DNA from: Reticulitermes lucifugus
Lineage: Eukaryota > Arthropoda > Insecta > Blattodea > Rhinotermitidae
DNA length: 64,000 nucleotides
Direction of reading: 5' to 3'
Assembly (NCBI GenBank): GCA_026260175.1
Contig: JAKCWW010000676.1
Coordinates: 19,124-83,123, forward strand
How positions within the stretch are numbered: the first letter of the stretch is position 1; each line of letters begins with the position of its first letter. The position numbers and the translations under genes are program-made. A model generated the notes under the pieces. The model saw only the letters and a program-made list of their open reading frames with translations, ran no database searches and had not been told where the DNA came from. Below are positions 1 through 11,865 of this stretch, one piece after another.

Positions 1-487
1 CCTTCATGTGCCGATTGTCTAGAAATCTGGGAGCCTCAACTTCCTGGAACCCTAAGGGCCTGTTCAGGCCTGTAATGGGATTGCTTTACCTTAACCTTTA
101 CCTTCAAGCAAATAATCAGATGGTTGCCAAAGTTGCTACTGCAAGCTTCTCATGCAGCCCTCCCGACTTAGATTCACCACAGTTAATCGCATTTCTTTAA
201 AGGCCACCGAAGCACGTTTCTAAATTATACACTGCAGAATTAAACAGTAAACCAAAATTCCGCGGCTGGTATGTCCAGCCAGTACTTCTCAACATTCTAA
301 TGCCATTTTTATGATACTTCTGTTAGACGAGCGTCCGAGCGAAGCCTGGAAACATTCCGATGCCCTGTACAACGTAAGAAAGGCAATAACTCATCCCAAA
401 TCAAGGTTTCATTTGTATGTATTGCTCTGGGGAGTCGGATATACAGCATTCGAGATCGAACACACATCCTTTTACCATTTGTTTCAG
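1..487. other. Unassigned sequence with a short dispersed repeat
   Basis: I recognise no gene here. Bases 1-110, with alternating 'ccttaaccttta'-type blocks, have the look of a SINE or LINE end, but no boundary is visible. Bases 254-304 are a dispersed repeat that recurs at 44331-44400: both share a 'ttccgcgg'-type block followed by 'ctcaacattctaa'. Family and length are unknown. Confidence 0.4.
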
Positions 488-543
488 GATTTGGATACCC
501 AAACAAAAATAGAGGGCAAACTTCTTAATCGTACTGTAGCGAG
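488..543 (+). CDS. Candidate internal exon, 56 nt, unknown gene
   Basis: A pyrimidine-rich acceptor ending in 'tttgtttcag' lies directly before base 488. An excellent donor, GAG|gtgagt, follows base 543. Between them the frame starting at 488 is open and reads D-L-D-T-Q-T-K-I-E-G-K-L-L-N-R-T-V-A plus two bases, so the exon would begin in phase 0 and end in phase 2. I do not recognise the peptide. Good splice signals around a short open stretch also arise by chance in a window of this size, so this is only a candidate. Confidence 0.22.
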
Positions 544-2089
544 GTGAGTTCTGTACACTCGCTGAGTAAACGAGAATAATTACCTGTACAGAGTCACTGA
601 CTGTCCTGTTACTCAGAGGCACACGATACAATGCAATTACGCGAGCCTAACAGCGAGTTTGCGGGTTGAAATGTATTGCGGTACAATCGCCGCCTGCTCT
701 TCGTTTTATCAGACATTTGCGTAAAAATATAAATCTAGTCAGGCAATAATATTTCCACTTTGACTCTGCAATGAAGCTTTCCCCTAGTGGATAGGCCTTA
801 CCGGTGCTTCTGGATTTTCGGTTTATAGTTTCTGTAGGAGTTCCTTTTGTATCTCAACACACATAAAATCCATGGCCGTTTGAGCTACAACGTATCTCAC
901 GAACTGAAAATATCACACAAAATTTTAGTCGTCACTATTCCATTAATGTCTACGAGTATAATAAGTTATAGAGGAGGCGGAAATCTAAAAATCCTCTGTC
1001 ACTTTATGTTTTATAACTATGGCTGCAAATTATGTTTTCCAACGTTGTTTAATATTTAGTGAATATTTTATTAGTTAACCACTTCATTACCACCCCACGT
1101 CGTACCAAGGCTGCAACACCAGCATCTGTATGTTTTCTGAAATCCCAGACGCCAATCCAACCACACTTCCATCTGCTGATCCCTTCACACCATCACACTA
1201 TAACATTACTTATTACGACTGCCGCGCAGCTGAGTCATATTTGTAAGAAATTAAACCGCCTCGAAACACACTTCACAACACCGGAGTTTGATTTCTATTA
1301 CCGCACCCGTGGGTTTCAGTCTTAGTACCTGCTATCACAACGTTCAATCTACAGCTGACCATTAGGTCTCTCTAACGCCAAGAAAAATGAAATAAATCCA
1401 TTACGCAGTTTTTGAACTGCGTGTGTTTTATTCTGTGACCAAACAAATGTTCATAAAATGCAAAGTAACTAGCCATGACCACTACGATTTCCATAAAATA
1501 GACATGTGTTTTAGAAGTACAGTATCTGACTTCAAGAACTGGACTCCTAAAGCTCTCGTACTGCTCTCAGTTGCAACTGCTCGTGTCCATAAGTCACTAA
1601 TGCACTACTGACTCTTCGCAAGATGGGAGCAGGAGACGTCAGTGTAATATAATGAGTGAGCTACTGTACGCTCACTCGTATTATTCGAATCGATCCCTCG
1701 CGGACAACGGCCCTCCAGCCAAGTGGTAAGCTGAATAAACGGTACGTAACCAGCTCTGCACCTTATTAAAAAGCTGACAGGGAGCAGGGTTTCAATGTTA
1801 TCATACTGAACTTCATTTACCTTCACACAAAGGGACAAAAAAACCTGAACTTTTAGGTAACATCCACGATTTGTCATTCAACAAAGATGTCTGTACAGCA
1901 ACAAGATCATGGAATAAACTAGGGCGTCTCTTGTCTTCTAGCTACTGGAATAGAAGTTATAAAGTATATGAACGCAGTGTGCCCCAAAATTTAAGATTCA
2001 AAGCCTTTGGAACATTACGCACTGTCGACTGGTAAAAGGTTATCGACGTAAAGAAGGAGAGTCTTACATTTATCTTCAGGTTCAACATT
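544..2089. other. Unassigned AT-rich sequence
   Basis: No recognisable coding region, RNA gene or repeat boundary was found. The open frames of 60-90 codons here look like chance frames: they show no domain motif and have no supporting splice signals. Confidence 0.5.
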
Positions 2090-2195
2090 CAAGATGTCAC
2101 TCACCTTCTTGGACTATCTGACCATGAAAACGAAGGCACTGCCGTCTTTAGCATTACCAGTCTATCTGGGGTAACGTCCCAGAAGACTTGAATCT
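2090..2195 (-). repeat. Fragment of fold-back repeat family E
   Basis: The end of this stretch, read on the minus strand, begins 'attcaagtcttctgggac' and matches the outer end of other family E copies (8985, 10798, 37133, 47558). Only one end is preserved and the inner part is diverged. The following 2196-3288 contains nothing I can identify. Confidence 0.4.
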
Positions 2196-3288
2196 ATATA
2201 AACACTGTTGTGAGAAGCTCATATCTTGCACTGTTCTAAAATTGTGCATCCAAACAGAAGAATTTATTGCAGACAAACGTCTAGATAGAGCGGGTTGGGC
2301 TAAATTCAAAACATGGGTGGAAGCAGGGAGTTTTTTTTAGTGTGGTGGGCAGCAGAGAATAGAGAAACATTGTGGATGATCCAACGAAAGGCAGCGTTGC
2401 TCAGATAATCTTCATTAATTCAGCTCGAATCCTGAAACTCATGCAATTTAGCTTGCTTCCTTTCATCTAAATTTTTTTAACATCTTTGTCAAACCATGCT
2501 GACGGTCCTTCAGTCGTAATGAGCTATGGTCTCGTTATATGAAAATGTGATATGGTCTCTAACAATTTCCAAAACCCTACTGATTTCCTCATTATCAACT
2601 CAGGTCTCCAAAGGTGCCATACCACAAACCTATTTCATTAAGAAATACGACCACTCCTTATGAATGCTGTCTTGCTTCGCTAAGAGTGGCAATGCGACTG
2701 GCCACTCACCTCCATCTGTTGTCGGATTACCTCCACGCACAGGGAAGCAGAGCATCAGGTCCGCTGGGATTTGGAGCACAGTGTGTTATTACACGTCATT
2801 AGCGGTGGTCGAGACATAGTAAAGGTGACTGTAATGACGGAGAGGCAGGGAGCGGGTAATTCAGGGGTAATTTCATCACAAGTTGGTAACGAGTGGTTTC
2901 GAACATGATAGATCAGGTACTCTTGTTGGTGGATTGTGCGTGTCATCCGAAGTAATGACGGCGAAGCTCCGGATGAAATTAAAACAAAGTGTTTAGTTCT
3001 GCTCCACAGATACCTAGTCGTTAACAACAATCCTAGTAAGATATTTGGCTTCTCAAGTTTGAATTTAACATGAGGGTGAGAAGAGGAGAATTATTTACTT
3101 TAGTTTCGTATGTCTTACAAAAAATGTGACGCATCAGAGAAAGCAAATATAATTTTAATGGTTTTTAGTACGGCTAAGAAACAGTTTATCTCATATCAAG
3201 GAAAAACTCTGAATGCCTTAAGACAAGCGAAATAGTAAGTGGATGCTGGAGAAAAATGAGTAATGAAGACCTCCATAAATGTTGACCT
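2196..3288. other. Unassigned sequence
   Basis: I see no gene, RNA or clear repeat. There is a run of eight T at about 2331 and otherwise unremarkable AT-rich DNA. Confidence 0.5.
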
Positions 3289-3607
3289 TCACAGTTTATT
3301 CCTACGGCTATCAAAGCAAGAAGGATGAGATGTGCGTATTACGTGGCACGTACGGAAGAGATGAAAATTGGATAAAACTATAGTCGAACAACCTGAAATG
3401 AACAGACAAGTTGGAAGATCTAAGCGTGGATAGGAGGTCGATATTAAAACGGATTTGAAAGAAATGGTGCGGAAGGGTGTGAACACGTTTCATCTGCTTC
3501 AGGACAGGTATCTATTGTGAACACGATACAATTATTCTCTATAAAAGGTTGGGAAACCTAGATTGGCTGAGCCACTAACAGGTTTACAAGGACCCTGCTC
3601 CATGGAG
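3289..3607 (+). pseudogene. LINE-D copy: 3' end of a non-LTR retrotransposon ORF2
   Basis: Conceptual translation with frameshifts gives the tail typical of this family: an 'IKARRMRCAYYVART'-like block (the usual form is R-R-M-R-W-A-G-H-V-A-R-M), then a G-R-S-like block, then D-L-K-E-M and L-L-Q-D-R. It ends in the non-coding tail with 'ctgctccatggagtta'. This is the region just after the reverse-transcriptase domain of many insect LINEs. The copy is 5'-truncated and broken by stops, so it is not functional. The same tail recurs at 5255, 7025, 9690, 12690, 31775, 37525, 46085 and 61900 (plus) and at 11640 and 25055 (minus). Confidence 0.7.
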
Positions 3608-5254
3608 TTAAGTACATCTACATATTAACCCTTTACAGGCGAAAGACAACCAAACAAAAAGTTTAATAAGGGCGGAGACGTGCGCGAAAATGCTGTACAG
3701 GAGAACAATGAACAGTTGTTCAGAGATCCACAAAAGACACAGAAATATACTGTGGTAGAATTTTTAGTGTTAAACGTGGAGGGAGATAAAATAACTCTGA
3801 GATTTAAAGGACAAGTTCGTCACTGTTTTTCGAGAACTGAACTTAGGCCTGTATGAGAGCATGACTCTTCGATGAAACCAAAAGAAACAGGGATAAAGCA
3901 GTCCTTTGGTCTGGAGTGACTGAGAAACAACAAGAGAACCTCCTAAATAATTTTCAAAAGCGTTACGTCTTGAACTGGATTGGTCCACGTAGGTGACCTG
4001 TGAATGATGTGGTTAGACGCAGTTCTGGCCTATTTTACGACCCAATTTACTTTAGAATAAATTATGTAGGGTGGCGCCTAATATTTGTGTGTTGTCAGTA
4101 CGGAAATTAGTTCATATCACTCTTCTGGTGGTTAGAATTTTGAATCGAACTACTGACCTCCTGAACATGTAGCACGAATGCAAACTACTCGATTCTATAG
4201 TCCTCCTGTTCGTAGCGCTGCCCACTCTGCTAACATACTGTAGGCTACGTAGGTAGATAGGTGGGTCAGCGTTTGACAAAACGTGATCACAAAGGCTGGC
4301 ACGTACGGATTCTTTACGCACAATAAATAAGGTGGTTTGGAAAGGGCTAACGTTACGACTAGACTTACAGAAGTAAGATTTGCTTATGATGAAAACTGCT
4401 TGATAACTGCCGCGAGAGATGCATCTATCACACAGACAGACAGACAGACAAGACGCAGCTAATACAGTAGGCTGTGATGATCATTCATTAGTAGGAGAGC
4501 GGTTTTGATTCAGGCCACGTTCGCTGTGTGTATGACTGGATAGCTCGTTGAGAGTCTACATTCCAATACAAACTATCATAGCTGCTCTCTAACCACAGGG
4601 TGTGTGGGAAATACAATCCCACACCACTGTTTACAGCAATCTGTCATATTACACGTAACCAGAATTTTATATGAGGTAGATGAAGATAAAGCGTATTTAA
4701 CATGCAGTCATCCACGACATGTAGTGAAAGTAATAATTATTACCAAGTTAACTGATAATTGCAAAAATGCATAATGCTTATCTCAGGCAGAGAAATCAAG
4801 TAATCACGTACTTCGGAGCTCGAGTCTTCCAATTCGGGATTTTTGCATTTAACGTGTAAATAATTTTTTTTTATTCCGGTGTTGTAAGCGTAAGTGTAAT
4901 TGTAAGAATTGGTATAAAGCCATGAACACAAACCAGACATTTATAGACGTGAGTAATAAGCCTTACGTTCCAGGTGCTTTATTTCTGATGAAAGAGCTGT
5001 TATTACTTGTTGAACAGGAGGTTAGCTGAGTCCCGGAACAGCCCTGTAGGCAGTGGCGAAAAGAAAAATCCCTGTGCCAGCCGCACATCGGATATCCGTT
5101 GCCCAGCCAACAGCCGGTTGCATTTCTGATCGCGCTGTTCCGAGTCACACTTGGCACTTTGTAATCAACTAAAATTATGGTAAAAGAGGTCAGAATTTAC
5201 CTGCGTATATGAAAGAACTGATTTTAGTTTCTTCCTCACCAATATGAAGGTACA
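3608..5254. other. Unassigned sequence with a short CAGA microsatellite
   Basis: A run of about 4.5 CAGA units lies at 4433-4450. A TTAA followed by 'ccctttaca' at 3625 resembles one end of the piggyBac-like MITE described at 45522, but no second end is visible. No gene is recognised. Confidence 0.45.
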
Positions 5255-5325
5255 TAACAGCGGAATTTCTTCAAAAGCCATGTGACTAACAGCTTCTCAA
5301 GAAATGTCTCCCCGCAGAGTCAATT
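5255..5325 (+). repeat. LINE-D non-coding tail fragment
   Basis: The blocks 'gcggaatttctt', 'taacagcttctcaag' and 'gcagagtca' appear in the order and spacing seen in the 3' tail of the 12.7-kb LINE-D copy (12.96-13.09 kb). Only the terminal non-coding part is left. Confidence 0.5.
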
Positions 5326-6097
5326 AGCGTGTGTAACTCAAGACGGGGAAAACAAATTCATACGAAGAGTTTTAAGAAACACAAAAAAGAATGTAAGAAA
5401 CGTACGTAAAATTATAAGTCACTAATACAGTAATAACCTCCTGATCAGCATACTGTTAACGTCTGACAGAAAAGACGCTGATCGTGGCGTACTCCTCCCT
5501 CGCTCTGGTATTTGTGAGGCCTCCCAGGAATTCAGTTTAAATAAATAAGGCATATGATTTCAAGAACCTATGATAGTGTGTACGCAAACAACCGGCGAAC
5601 CGTGCAGAGCAGGAGGAGGAAATATATATTTGCATATATGCATAAACATTGCTGAGGAAGTGAAACATTCCGCTGTGCTTGGAGAAAGTGACACAGCAGA
5701 CAGAGGACTGGCACTCCGGCATGGTGAAAGCTGCTAATTCCGCTCCTGAAATTTTCCACGATAATATAAACGTCTGAAAACACGATAACAGAATATGTTT
5801 ATAGTCATTTTAGAAACATTTCTATGCTTTGGTAGAATGGACTTGCGAAATCGCGTAGACCGCTGGAGCAGAGTAACGTCACGAGTTGAGGTAAGAATTC
5901 GGAAGGACTCGAGCGGGGCTTCGAGCCTCGCCATGCTACTCAAAGTACTTTGGTACACAGACAGCCGAATGCAATGAAATGTTCGGAATGAGAGAGGGGG
6001 CGGAGAGAATGGGGAGTGTTTCATTCAACGACGCTGTCAACTGAAACGACTTTATAGCGCCAGGATTGACGAATAAAACACGAGTATGAATCATTGT
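5326..6097. other. Unassigned sequence
   Basis: Overlapping short frames on both strands at 5.5-6.1 kb have no recognisable motif. No RNA gene or repeat end is seen. Confidence 0.45.
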
Positions 6098-6168
6098 TTG
6101 AATGATACTGACAGGGGACAACCTGTCCCTGGGCCACTCTGTCCACCATAGATCTCACATAGACTACA
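6098..6168 (-). repeat. SINE C fragment
   Basis: The string 'aacctgtccctgggccact' followed by 'ctgtccaccatagat' matches the body of the longer copies at 12390 and 48870. Orientation is set from the tRNA-like head of those copies, which lies on the minus strand. The head itself is missing here. Confidence 0.55.
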
Positions 6169-7024
6169 CTGGATGCCATAAAATAATAGTGTGTTCTTTA
6201 CTGGCAAAACAATGCAATACCCCATACAGATATTTCGATATGAGCCGACAATGCAATGCTGTCATATAGGTACTGCGGGAAGGTTGTGGGTGTAAATTCC
6301 ATATTTGTTTGGACACCCAACATTCTACGGCGCGTGGGCCTCAGGTCTCCACTACCTGTTGACCTTCATGCTACCTACTGCGTCCGCCCAATACCGTATT
6401 AATTATTGGAAATACATTTTCTGTCGTACTAATTTAATGTGAGATAGCTGAGAATTGAACACGCTGTCAGCTGGTAACGCAAATAGGAGGCTGGATAGAA
6501 GCATTTGGACTACTTTCTGGGGGGAAAACACAGTAAATGAAACGAAAAATGCGTTACAAACTGAAATAAATTGTATTAATCATGCTGGGCAATACGAGAA
6601 TAAAATTCTATATTTGAAAATTAGTTCCATCACGATAACAAGCCTAGACCACTGGATATACTGAACAGAGGGGTTTAACACTTACATAAGTATAAAAAAA
6701 CATACAGCAGCATATTATCACAACGTGTAATATATACGTGATTATCCATGTAATGAGTGAGACAGTGAGTGAAAGGGTGGATTTAAGAACCGTCAGTGAC
6801 CATGGCTGGTTGCGTTTATGAAGGCTACAGTTTTAACATTTTGCCGTATTCCGAGGCTAAATTAATATAGAAGCACAAAATACATCAGGCACTAAAGTGC
6901 AGTAGCTATGCAAGAGAGCAATTCTGGACACTGTTGTACAGTACAGAGCTGGCAGATTAAAAGTTCCAACGTACACACGAGCTAACACAATACGAAAGAA
7001 GTAAGGCGGACATATTTGTTTGTT
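6169..7024. other. Unassigned sequence
   Basis: AT-rich DNA with no recognised gene or repeat. Confidence 0.45.
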
Positions 7025-7225
7025 TCAGCAAAAGAAATAAATGCTTCTGCCTGATGGCTGTTTGTAGATTGATGAGTAATTTAAAGAAACTGGATGGGAG
7101 GGTGTGGACTGGATTCATCTTCCTTATGACAGGGTACACTGGCGGGCTTCTGTGATCACCGATATTAATTTTCGGGTTCTATAAAACGCACAGAATATAT
7201 TGACTCTGCTCCATAAAGTTAGTGC
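7025..7225 (+). pseudogene. LINE-D copy: degenerate ORF2 3' end
   Basis: One frame at about 7090-7190 reads G-W-E-G-V-D-W-I-H-L-P-Y-D-R-V-H-W-R-A-S, then N-F-R-V-L and a stop. This matches the D-G-M-D-W-I-x-L-A-Q-D-R-D-x-W-R-A-L-V...N-x-R-V-P stretch that ends LINE-D. The family tail 'gactctgctccataaagtt' follows. It is 5'-truncated and non-functional. Confidence 0.65.
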
Positions 7226-8984
7226 AGCAGTAAAAACTAAGAAAATATCCACTGCTGACTGCATCAGCATTTATAACTTGTAGTTTCATAAATGTTAACT
7301 GAAAGCGGATGACTTCGATGTTAATTGCCCTGTATCACAAATTCCTGCAGATGGTGTTAAGCACGCGGCAGGTACGCAACCTCGAAGCTAAACTGTGAAT
7401 CATCTCAACTTAACACGAATTAATTCACTGTTTCTAAACGTCAGATCTCGCGGTTCAAGTAAATCAACCACGACAGGAACTGAAATGTAAGCACAAGTTG
7501 CGGGGAGGCACAATGCGAGTAATGTGTGCTGGCACCAGGCCATTGGCGTTCCCTTAAGCCAATGGTTGCTGCATGCGTCACGTTTAGTGATGCATATCGA
7601 TTGTCTTGATTGGAGCGAGACACATTCTAACAGAGCCCCTGTGTTCTACAAATTGGAAATTATTCTCAAATGCCAAACTCTTGATTGAAAACACTTGTTT
7701 AAGATGGTTACAGCTGATTGGCCTTGATGTGTGGTCAATGTCATTCATATGATATATAGGTAGGGGCCCAATCCAATAAAGCGTACTCTTTTGTTTCAGG
7801 CGCTCAGTCATTCTGAGGCAGTCATCAATATCTCGGTCATGCTTTGCATTAAAATTCTTTAGCACTGGCTTCAACAATTCTGGGCCAGAGGGTAAAAAGC
7901 TTTTAAAAACACAAGACGACGAGGGGAACAGTCTTGTGCCTGAAAGTCCACAGTGCTTATGTTGTTAGAAATGGTTCGCACCATCAGCTGTTCGTATTTA
8001 AAGAATTTCATGGATCATAATTCGTATTTAGTAGCTGACGTTAACTTAGAATATCATGTAACGTCCCGATTCTACACACCCGGAAGAATAATTCATTATC
8101 TTTCAACAAGAAGCCACCACTGGTCCATATCCTGAACGAGACGCATTCAGTCTACACTCTCCCGGTTCACGAATTACACTGTCAAGATACTTGAATCTGA
8201 CTATATCTACATTAGAATTTGTTGATTAATTCAGCCGGATTCCATTCTTGGCCAAACGTGATCAAAGTATCAGGTTCAGGTTATGACACACCAAATATTA
8301 GTGCTGGCATTGCGTTTCATGTTTCATCAAAGGAACAAGGAATTTAGAGATAAAGAATGTGATTAGTAAATTATTTGTTTAAGGACACAGAACCTACTCG
8401 TGATGTCAGGTGTTGTTCAAGTGATGTGTTGTATTAAACACGCATTTCAGTTTAAAGTCAGTAGATCTACACAAAACGACAAACGTTCGCCCCACAGCGC
8501 AAGATTTGTCTTCCTTAATGAAATCCACCACACCGGCACGGGCACAATCAGAGTTACGTTATGCTGACGATCGCCCAGCCAATCCGTCTTAAAGCCCGGC
8601 CCTCTTTGGGGCTCATTGCCAAACATCAGTCTATTTGTGTGTGTTACTACCGCCATTTACACCCTTCCTCATCTTATACACGCTTACCTACACATAGGCT
8701 TGCATATTCCTGCAAGGGGTTTTGCGCCTTGCTACGAATTGTCTTGGGGGACGGCGATCCTAATATGCGCATCTGCACACATCAGTAATCGACAGTGGTA
8801 CTGTATATTATAAGAAAGTAATATCTCAATGCAAAGTAACTGCGCATTTTTACGCTTAGAATTGTATACGCCATTCAACTACAAAGCTATAGCAGTTTTC
8901 ATCATTATCATCATTAACTGCACACAATTAGGTCTGAGAGTCTTCCTAAATGCGATATTTGAGGTTCTCGCAGTGCTGTTGCTA
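7226..8984. other. Unassigned sequence
   Basis: No gene is recognised. A minus-strand frame of 97 codons (7584-7877) has no motif I know. A slightly more GC-rich block at 8560-8770 could be part of an old repeat, but I find no second copy in the window. Confidence 0.4.
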
Positions 8985-9085
8985 AGACGTAAGTCTTCTG
9001 AGACCTTATGCTATGTCGGTAAATAATCACCGACGTTTCGAACAATCATAATGCCTTCATCTTCAGGATCAAGCTTGCGTCTGTT
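8985..9085 (+). repeat. Fold-back family E, single arm
   Basis: The copy starts with an 'agtcttctgagac' end, has 'ggtaaataatcaccgacgtt' inside and then 'catcttcaggatcaag'. The same order occurs at 10798, 18893, 41685 and 47558. On the minus strand the inner block contains a CTGAAGA ... GAAAC pair, a weak form of the hammerhead-like core discussed in the findings. Confidence 0.5.
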
Positions 9086-9689
9086 TCTGTGTAATGCATC
9101 GATCGCTGTGTAGCAACTGAAGATCAGCAAAGCAAGAGTTCCGTCCTCTCTCAAACTTTACCTGAACAAACGATATAAAGGAAAACGAAAATAAGTACTC
9201 TACAGGTAGCCAGTTTACTGTTTGTGGTCACTTATCATACCGTACCGATGTTTCTGTTAATTTAGTTCTGATATCAATGTACTGTTTCAAGTGTACATAG
9301 ATATATCACACTGAATGAAGTCACAAATAATGTTCTATCGCTTTTCTTTACGTATAAACCATATTAAAATACATGTCAGATGAACACTGCAGATTTTAAA
9401 GTGTTGTGGATTAACTGTAATAGTTAGAAAATTTTAAGAACCATAAACTTCGGTTTGAGCCTCATGTGAAGTTCTTGTTGTATTAAGACAACAGGACAAC
9501 CACTGTATGCTAGTATGGCCCACAGTACAAAGGCTGCACCGGATGTGGAACAGGAGGACGGACACGGCCTTTTCATGAAGCTTCGTTTTATGTGATAACT
9601 TTGTGCAAACAACTTAGAAACTTGCGTGTAATATAATATTAGATATTACTATTTCAAAAGGGATTGAATACGTAAAGAAGTGGCAAATT
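9086..9689. other. Unassigned sequence
   Basis: Nothing identifiable; AT-rich. Confidence 0.45.
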
Positions 9690-9885
9690 TTAAGGTATAT
9701 TATTACAAAAATTTGTCAAAGAACCTAGAGAGGACAGCTCACTTGGGAGACCTAGGCACAGACGACAGAATACTATTACAACAGCCCTTAAAATAGGATC
9801 CGAAGTTGTGGAATGGTTTCAACGATCGCGACAAATGAGGGAGCTCTTTTGAACAGGGCAACGAACTTTCGAGATTCATAAAGAA
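9690..9885 (+). pseudogene. LINE-D copy: degenerate ORF2 3' end
   Basis: The segment 'acctaggcacagacgacag' gives G-R-P-R-H-R-R-Q-N in one frame, matching the G-R-P-R-x-R-W-E-D-N motif of LINE-D. Then come a K-I-G-S-E-V-V-E-W-F block and remnants of 'gacaaatgagggagctctt' and 'gcaacgaactttcgag', which correspond to R-D-x-W-R-A-L and N-x-L-S/R-V in other copies. Several indels break the frame. Confidence 0.55.
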
Positions 9886-10104
9886 AAAGCTCTTGATCAA
9901 CAGCGCAATTTTGAGTTTCGACGAATAACTTTGTCGAATGGAACTATTTTTGTATTAAGTTTTGCAATATAACTTCACCGTGAGCCCATCGAACGTAAAC
10001 AGGCCTAGTTATGTGGCCATTTGAACCAGCTCTTCCCGAATTCTTTGCTCTGCATGGAAACTGTAACACTGTGTGCCTAATCAACCGACCATCGACGAAT
10101 ATGT
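9886..10104. other. Unassigned sequence
   Basis: No recognised feature; it precedes the possible transposase remnant. Confidence 0.4.
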
Positions 10105-10275
10105 GAAAGGCCTTGTGTCCATCCAAGGGGCCGCGTGTGAGGTATCGCTTCAAGGGGGCCCACGCACGCGCCGTCGGCAGTGACGTCATAAGGTGGCTTC
10201 ACTCTCAAGAGACGAGGAAGGACTTCAGGGTGGAGTGTGATTTCCACTGCCCACACATCTGTGAAGGGTACAGCT
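10105..10275 (+). pseudogene. Possible Tc1/mariner-type transposase C-terminal remnant
   Basis: The 65-codon frame contains R-Y-R-F-K-G, then V-G-S-D-V-I-R-W-L-H-S-Q and K-D-F. The C-terminus of mariner/SETMAR-type transposases has a G-x-R-F ... E/D-V-x-x-W-L-x-x-Q ... F-x-x-G-I-x-K-L arrangement, so the order of blocks fits. The catalytic D,D region is not visible and the similarity is weak. It could be a chance frame. Confidence 0.25.
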
Positions 10276-10797
10276 CCACCCAAAAGTATAAGAAATATAC
10301 ATACATCTAGTGACATTATCCTTCTTTCCCATGATACAAAGTTCAGTCATGAATAACGTTAACATTATAGGCGTCTGAATCAAATTTTTTATTCCAGGAA
10401 ATATATGATAAAATGATGCTACAAGTGAACACTATAAACTGTCCTGATCTGCGCGATATGAGTGTGCAGTTCTCAGTTTGCAGAGTTTACTACGTTTGTT
10501 GTAAACATGGAAGCTGCTGCTGTAACAACTACATTGCCTATAGAAAACGGTAAAGTGGGGCTGCAACGCTTCTGTGCAAGTTTTCAGTGTATGTACGACA
10601 GGGTGAAAGAGAAATTGAGGATCCCATGTAGCAGCCCAATAAGATATTTGAATGGCTACGTGAATACACAATCAGGGGTTTAACCATTCAGGAAAATAAC
10701 ATTTATGCCTGCTCAATCCTTCCAAGATTGTACACGGAGAAATCCAACGACAGTAGGTTTGTGTTCATGTAAATATTATATAAAAGCATTCTACTAA
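10276..10797. other. Unassigned sequence
   Basis: A 73-codon plus frame and a 79-codon minus frame overlap at 10.43-10.68 kb. Neither has a recognisable motif. Confidence 0.4.
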
Positions 10798-10895
10798 AGA
10801 TTCAAGCTCCTGGGATGTGATGCTGTGTCTTTGGGTGCGTCGTTACTGCTTGTCGAAAGAGCGTAGTGCGTCTGTCTTCAGGATCAAGTTTTTGA
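10798..10895 (+). repeat. Fold-back family E, single arm
   Basis: It begins 'gattcaagctcctgggatg', followed by 'tgctgtgtctttgggt'. This is the outer arm sequence of the palindromic copy at 37133 (there 'attcaagactcctgaaaa' and 'cgctgtgtcgttgggt'). It then runs into 'gtcttcaggatcaag' as at 9060. One arm only. Confidence 0.5.
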
Positions 10896-11344
10896 GCTCA
10901 GTGTCTGCATCATACTGACCTGAAGTAGCGTCCGGTATGCACTTGTATGCTGAAGGATGGCGAATAAGGGGAAGGACGGCACGGAGGGAATGGCATAGCG
11001 CACTTCAAAGCAGACCTACGGCTCGCGCATCAGCCTGAAAATACTGAAGAAAATCAAAAGGAATTTCCGTTTAATATCCGTCCAACAGTAAAAACTGGTA
11101 ACTTTCGAATGCGTCAGGCCAATTTCTCGCTTCATTAGACCCTTCCTTGATTCATGATTTTTTTAAGGTTTCATATTTTTGTCCGCACTTCTCACAATTC
11201 CACACACTGATATAAAAATATCCTCGATAGGGATTGTGAGGTTCTTAAGGTGGCGATAATGCTTCTGGGAGGTGGTGATGTGTGGTGTGGTCGACGTGTA
11301 AAGACAGTGTTTTCATGTCCAGGGTAGATGCCTAGAACATTATT
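10896..11344. other. Unassigned sequence
   Basis: Nothing identifiable. Confidence 0.45.
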
Positions 11345-11415
11345 CCACGCATCTACCCTAAAGATAGTTTTCTCTCAAGCAGTACGGTACACAGTGCCAC
11401 ATCCCAAAACAACAT
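11345..11415 (-). repeat. Family I dispersed repeat fragment
   Basis: On the minus strand the frame reads M-L-F-W-D-V-A-L-C-T-V-L-L, the 'F-W-D-V-x-P-C-S' block that recurs at 11990-12262 (minus) and 35938-35985 (plus). I recall this block from predicted proteins of insect genomes as a transposon-derived repeat, but I cannot name the element. Confidence 0.4.
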
Positions 11416-11639
11416 CCTTTCCAATTTATTGCTGGAAGATCGATCATTCAACGCTAAGTATTTTTCTGAGTTATTAACAAATGAATGAAAGAATGATTGA
11501 ATGAACGAATAAACGAAGGAATAAATAGAATGAAAGGACGAAGACATAAATAAAACAGACACAAATGTTCAATTGTGTGGTAAAAAAAATCGACCATTTA
11601 TCTCTGTTAATAAAAAGCATACAATTTGACAAGATCCTC
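11416..11639. other. Unassigned sequence
   Basis: A minus-strand F/S/Y-rich frame (11353-11562) crosses here. It reflects a degenerate repeat of 'gaatgaa'-like units at about 11480-11550 and is probably not a gene. Confidence 0.4.
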
Positions 11640-11865
11640 AGCCAGTTTCATCGTCACAACTTACTTATCTTTCTACGACGTATCTGACGGCCATTTTCCC
11701 ATCTCCTTCTTGGTTTCTCAATCAACCCCTTTCGCTCATGTTTCACTACCAAAATTCTGTATGCATTGATTGTCTTTCCCATCACAACCCTATGCCGAGC
11801 TCTCCTACCAACACCAGTTCCTATCAAGTTTGGACACTTCTCTGAAACCCTGTTTTCACACATTT
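11640..11865 (-). pseudogene. LINE-D copy, minus strand
   Basis: The 69-codon minus frame contains V-M-G-K-T-I-N-A-Y-R-I-L-V-V-K-H-E, then E-K-P-R-R-R-W-E-N-G. These correspond to the M-G-E-x-x-N-A-Y-R-I-L-V-G-K-P-E and G-R-P-R-R-R-W-E-D-N blocks that follow the reverse-transcriptase domain in this family. It is the longest uninterrupted LINE-D reading frame in the window, but it is still only the C-terminal tail. Confidence 0.7.

Noticed and set aside
3625-3780. TTAA plus 'ccctttaca' suggesting a fourth piggyBac-like MITE
   Set aside because: No second TTAA end or internal match to the 45.5- and 54.5-kb copies could be found.
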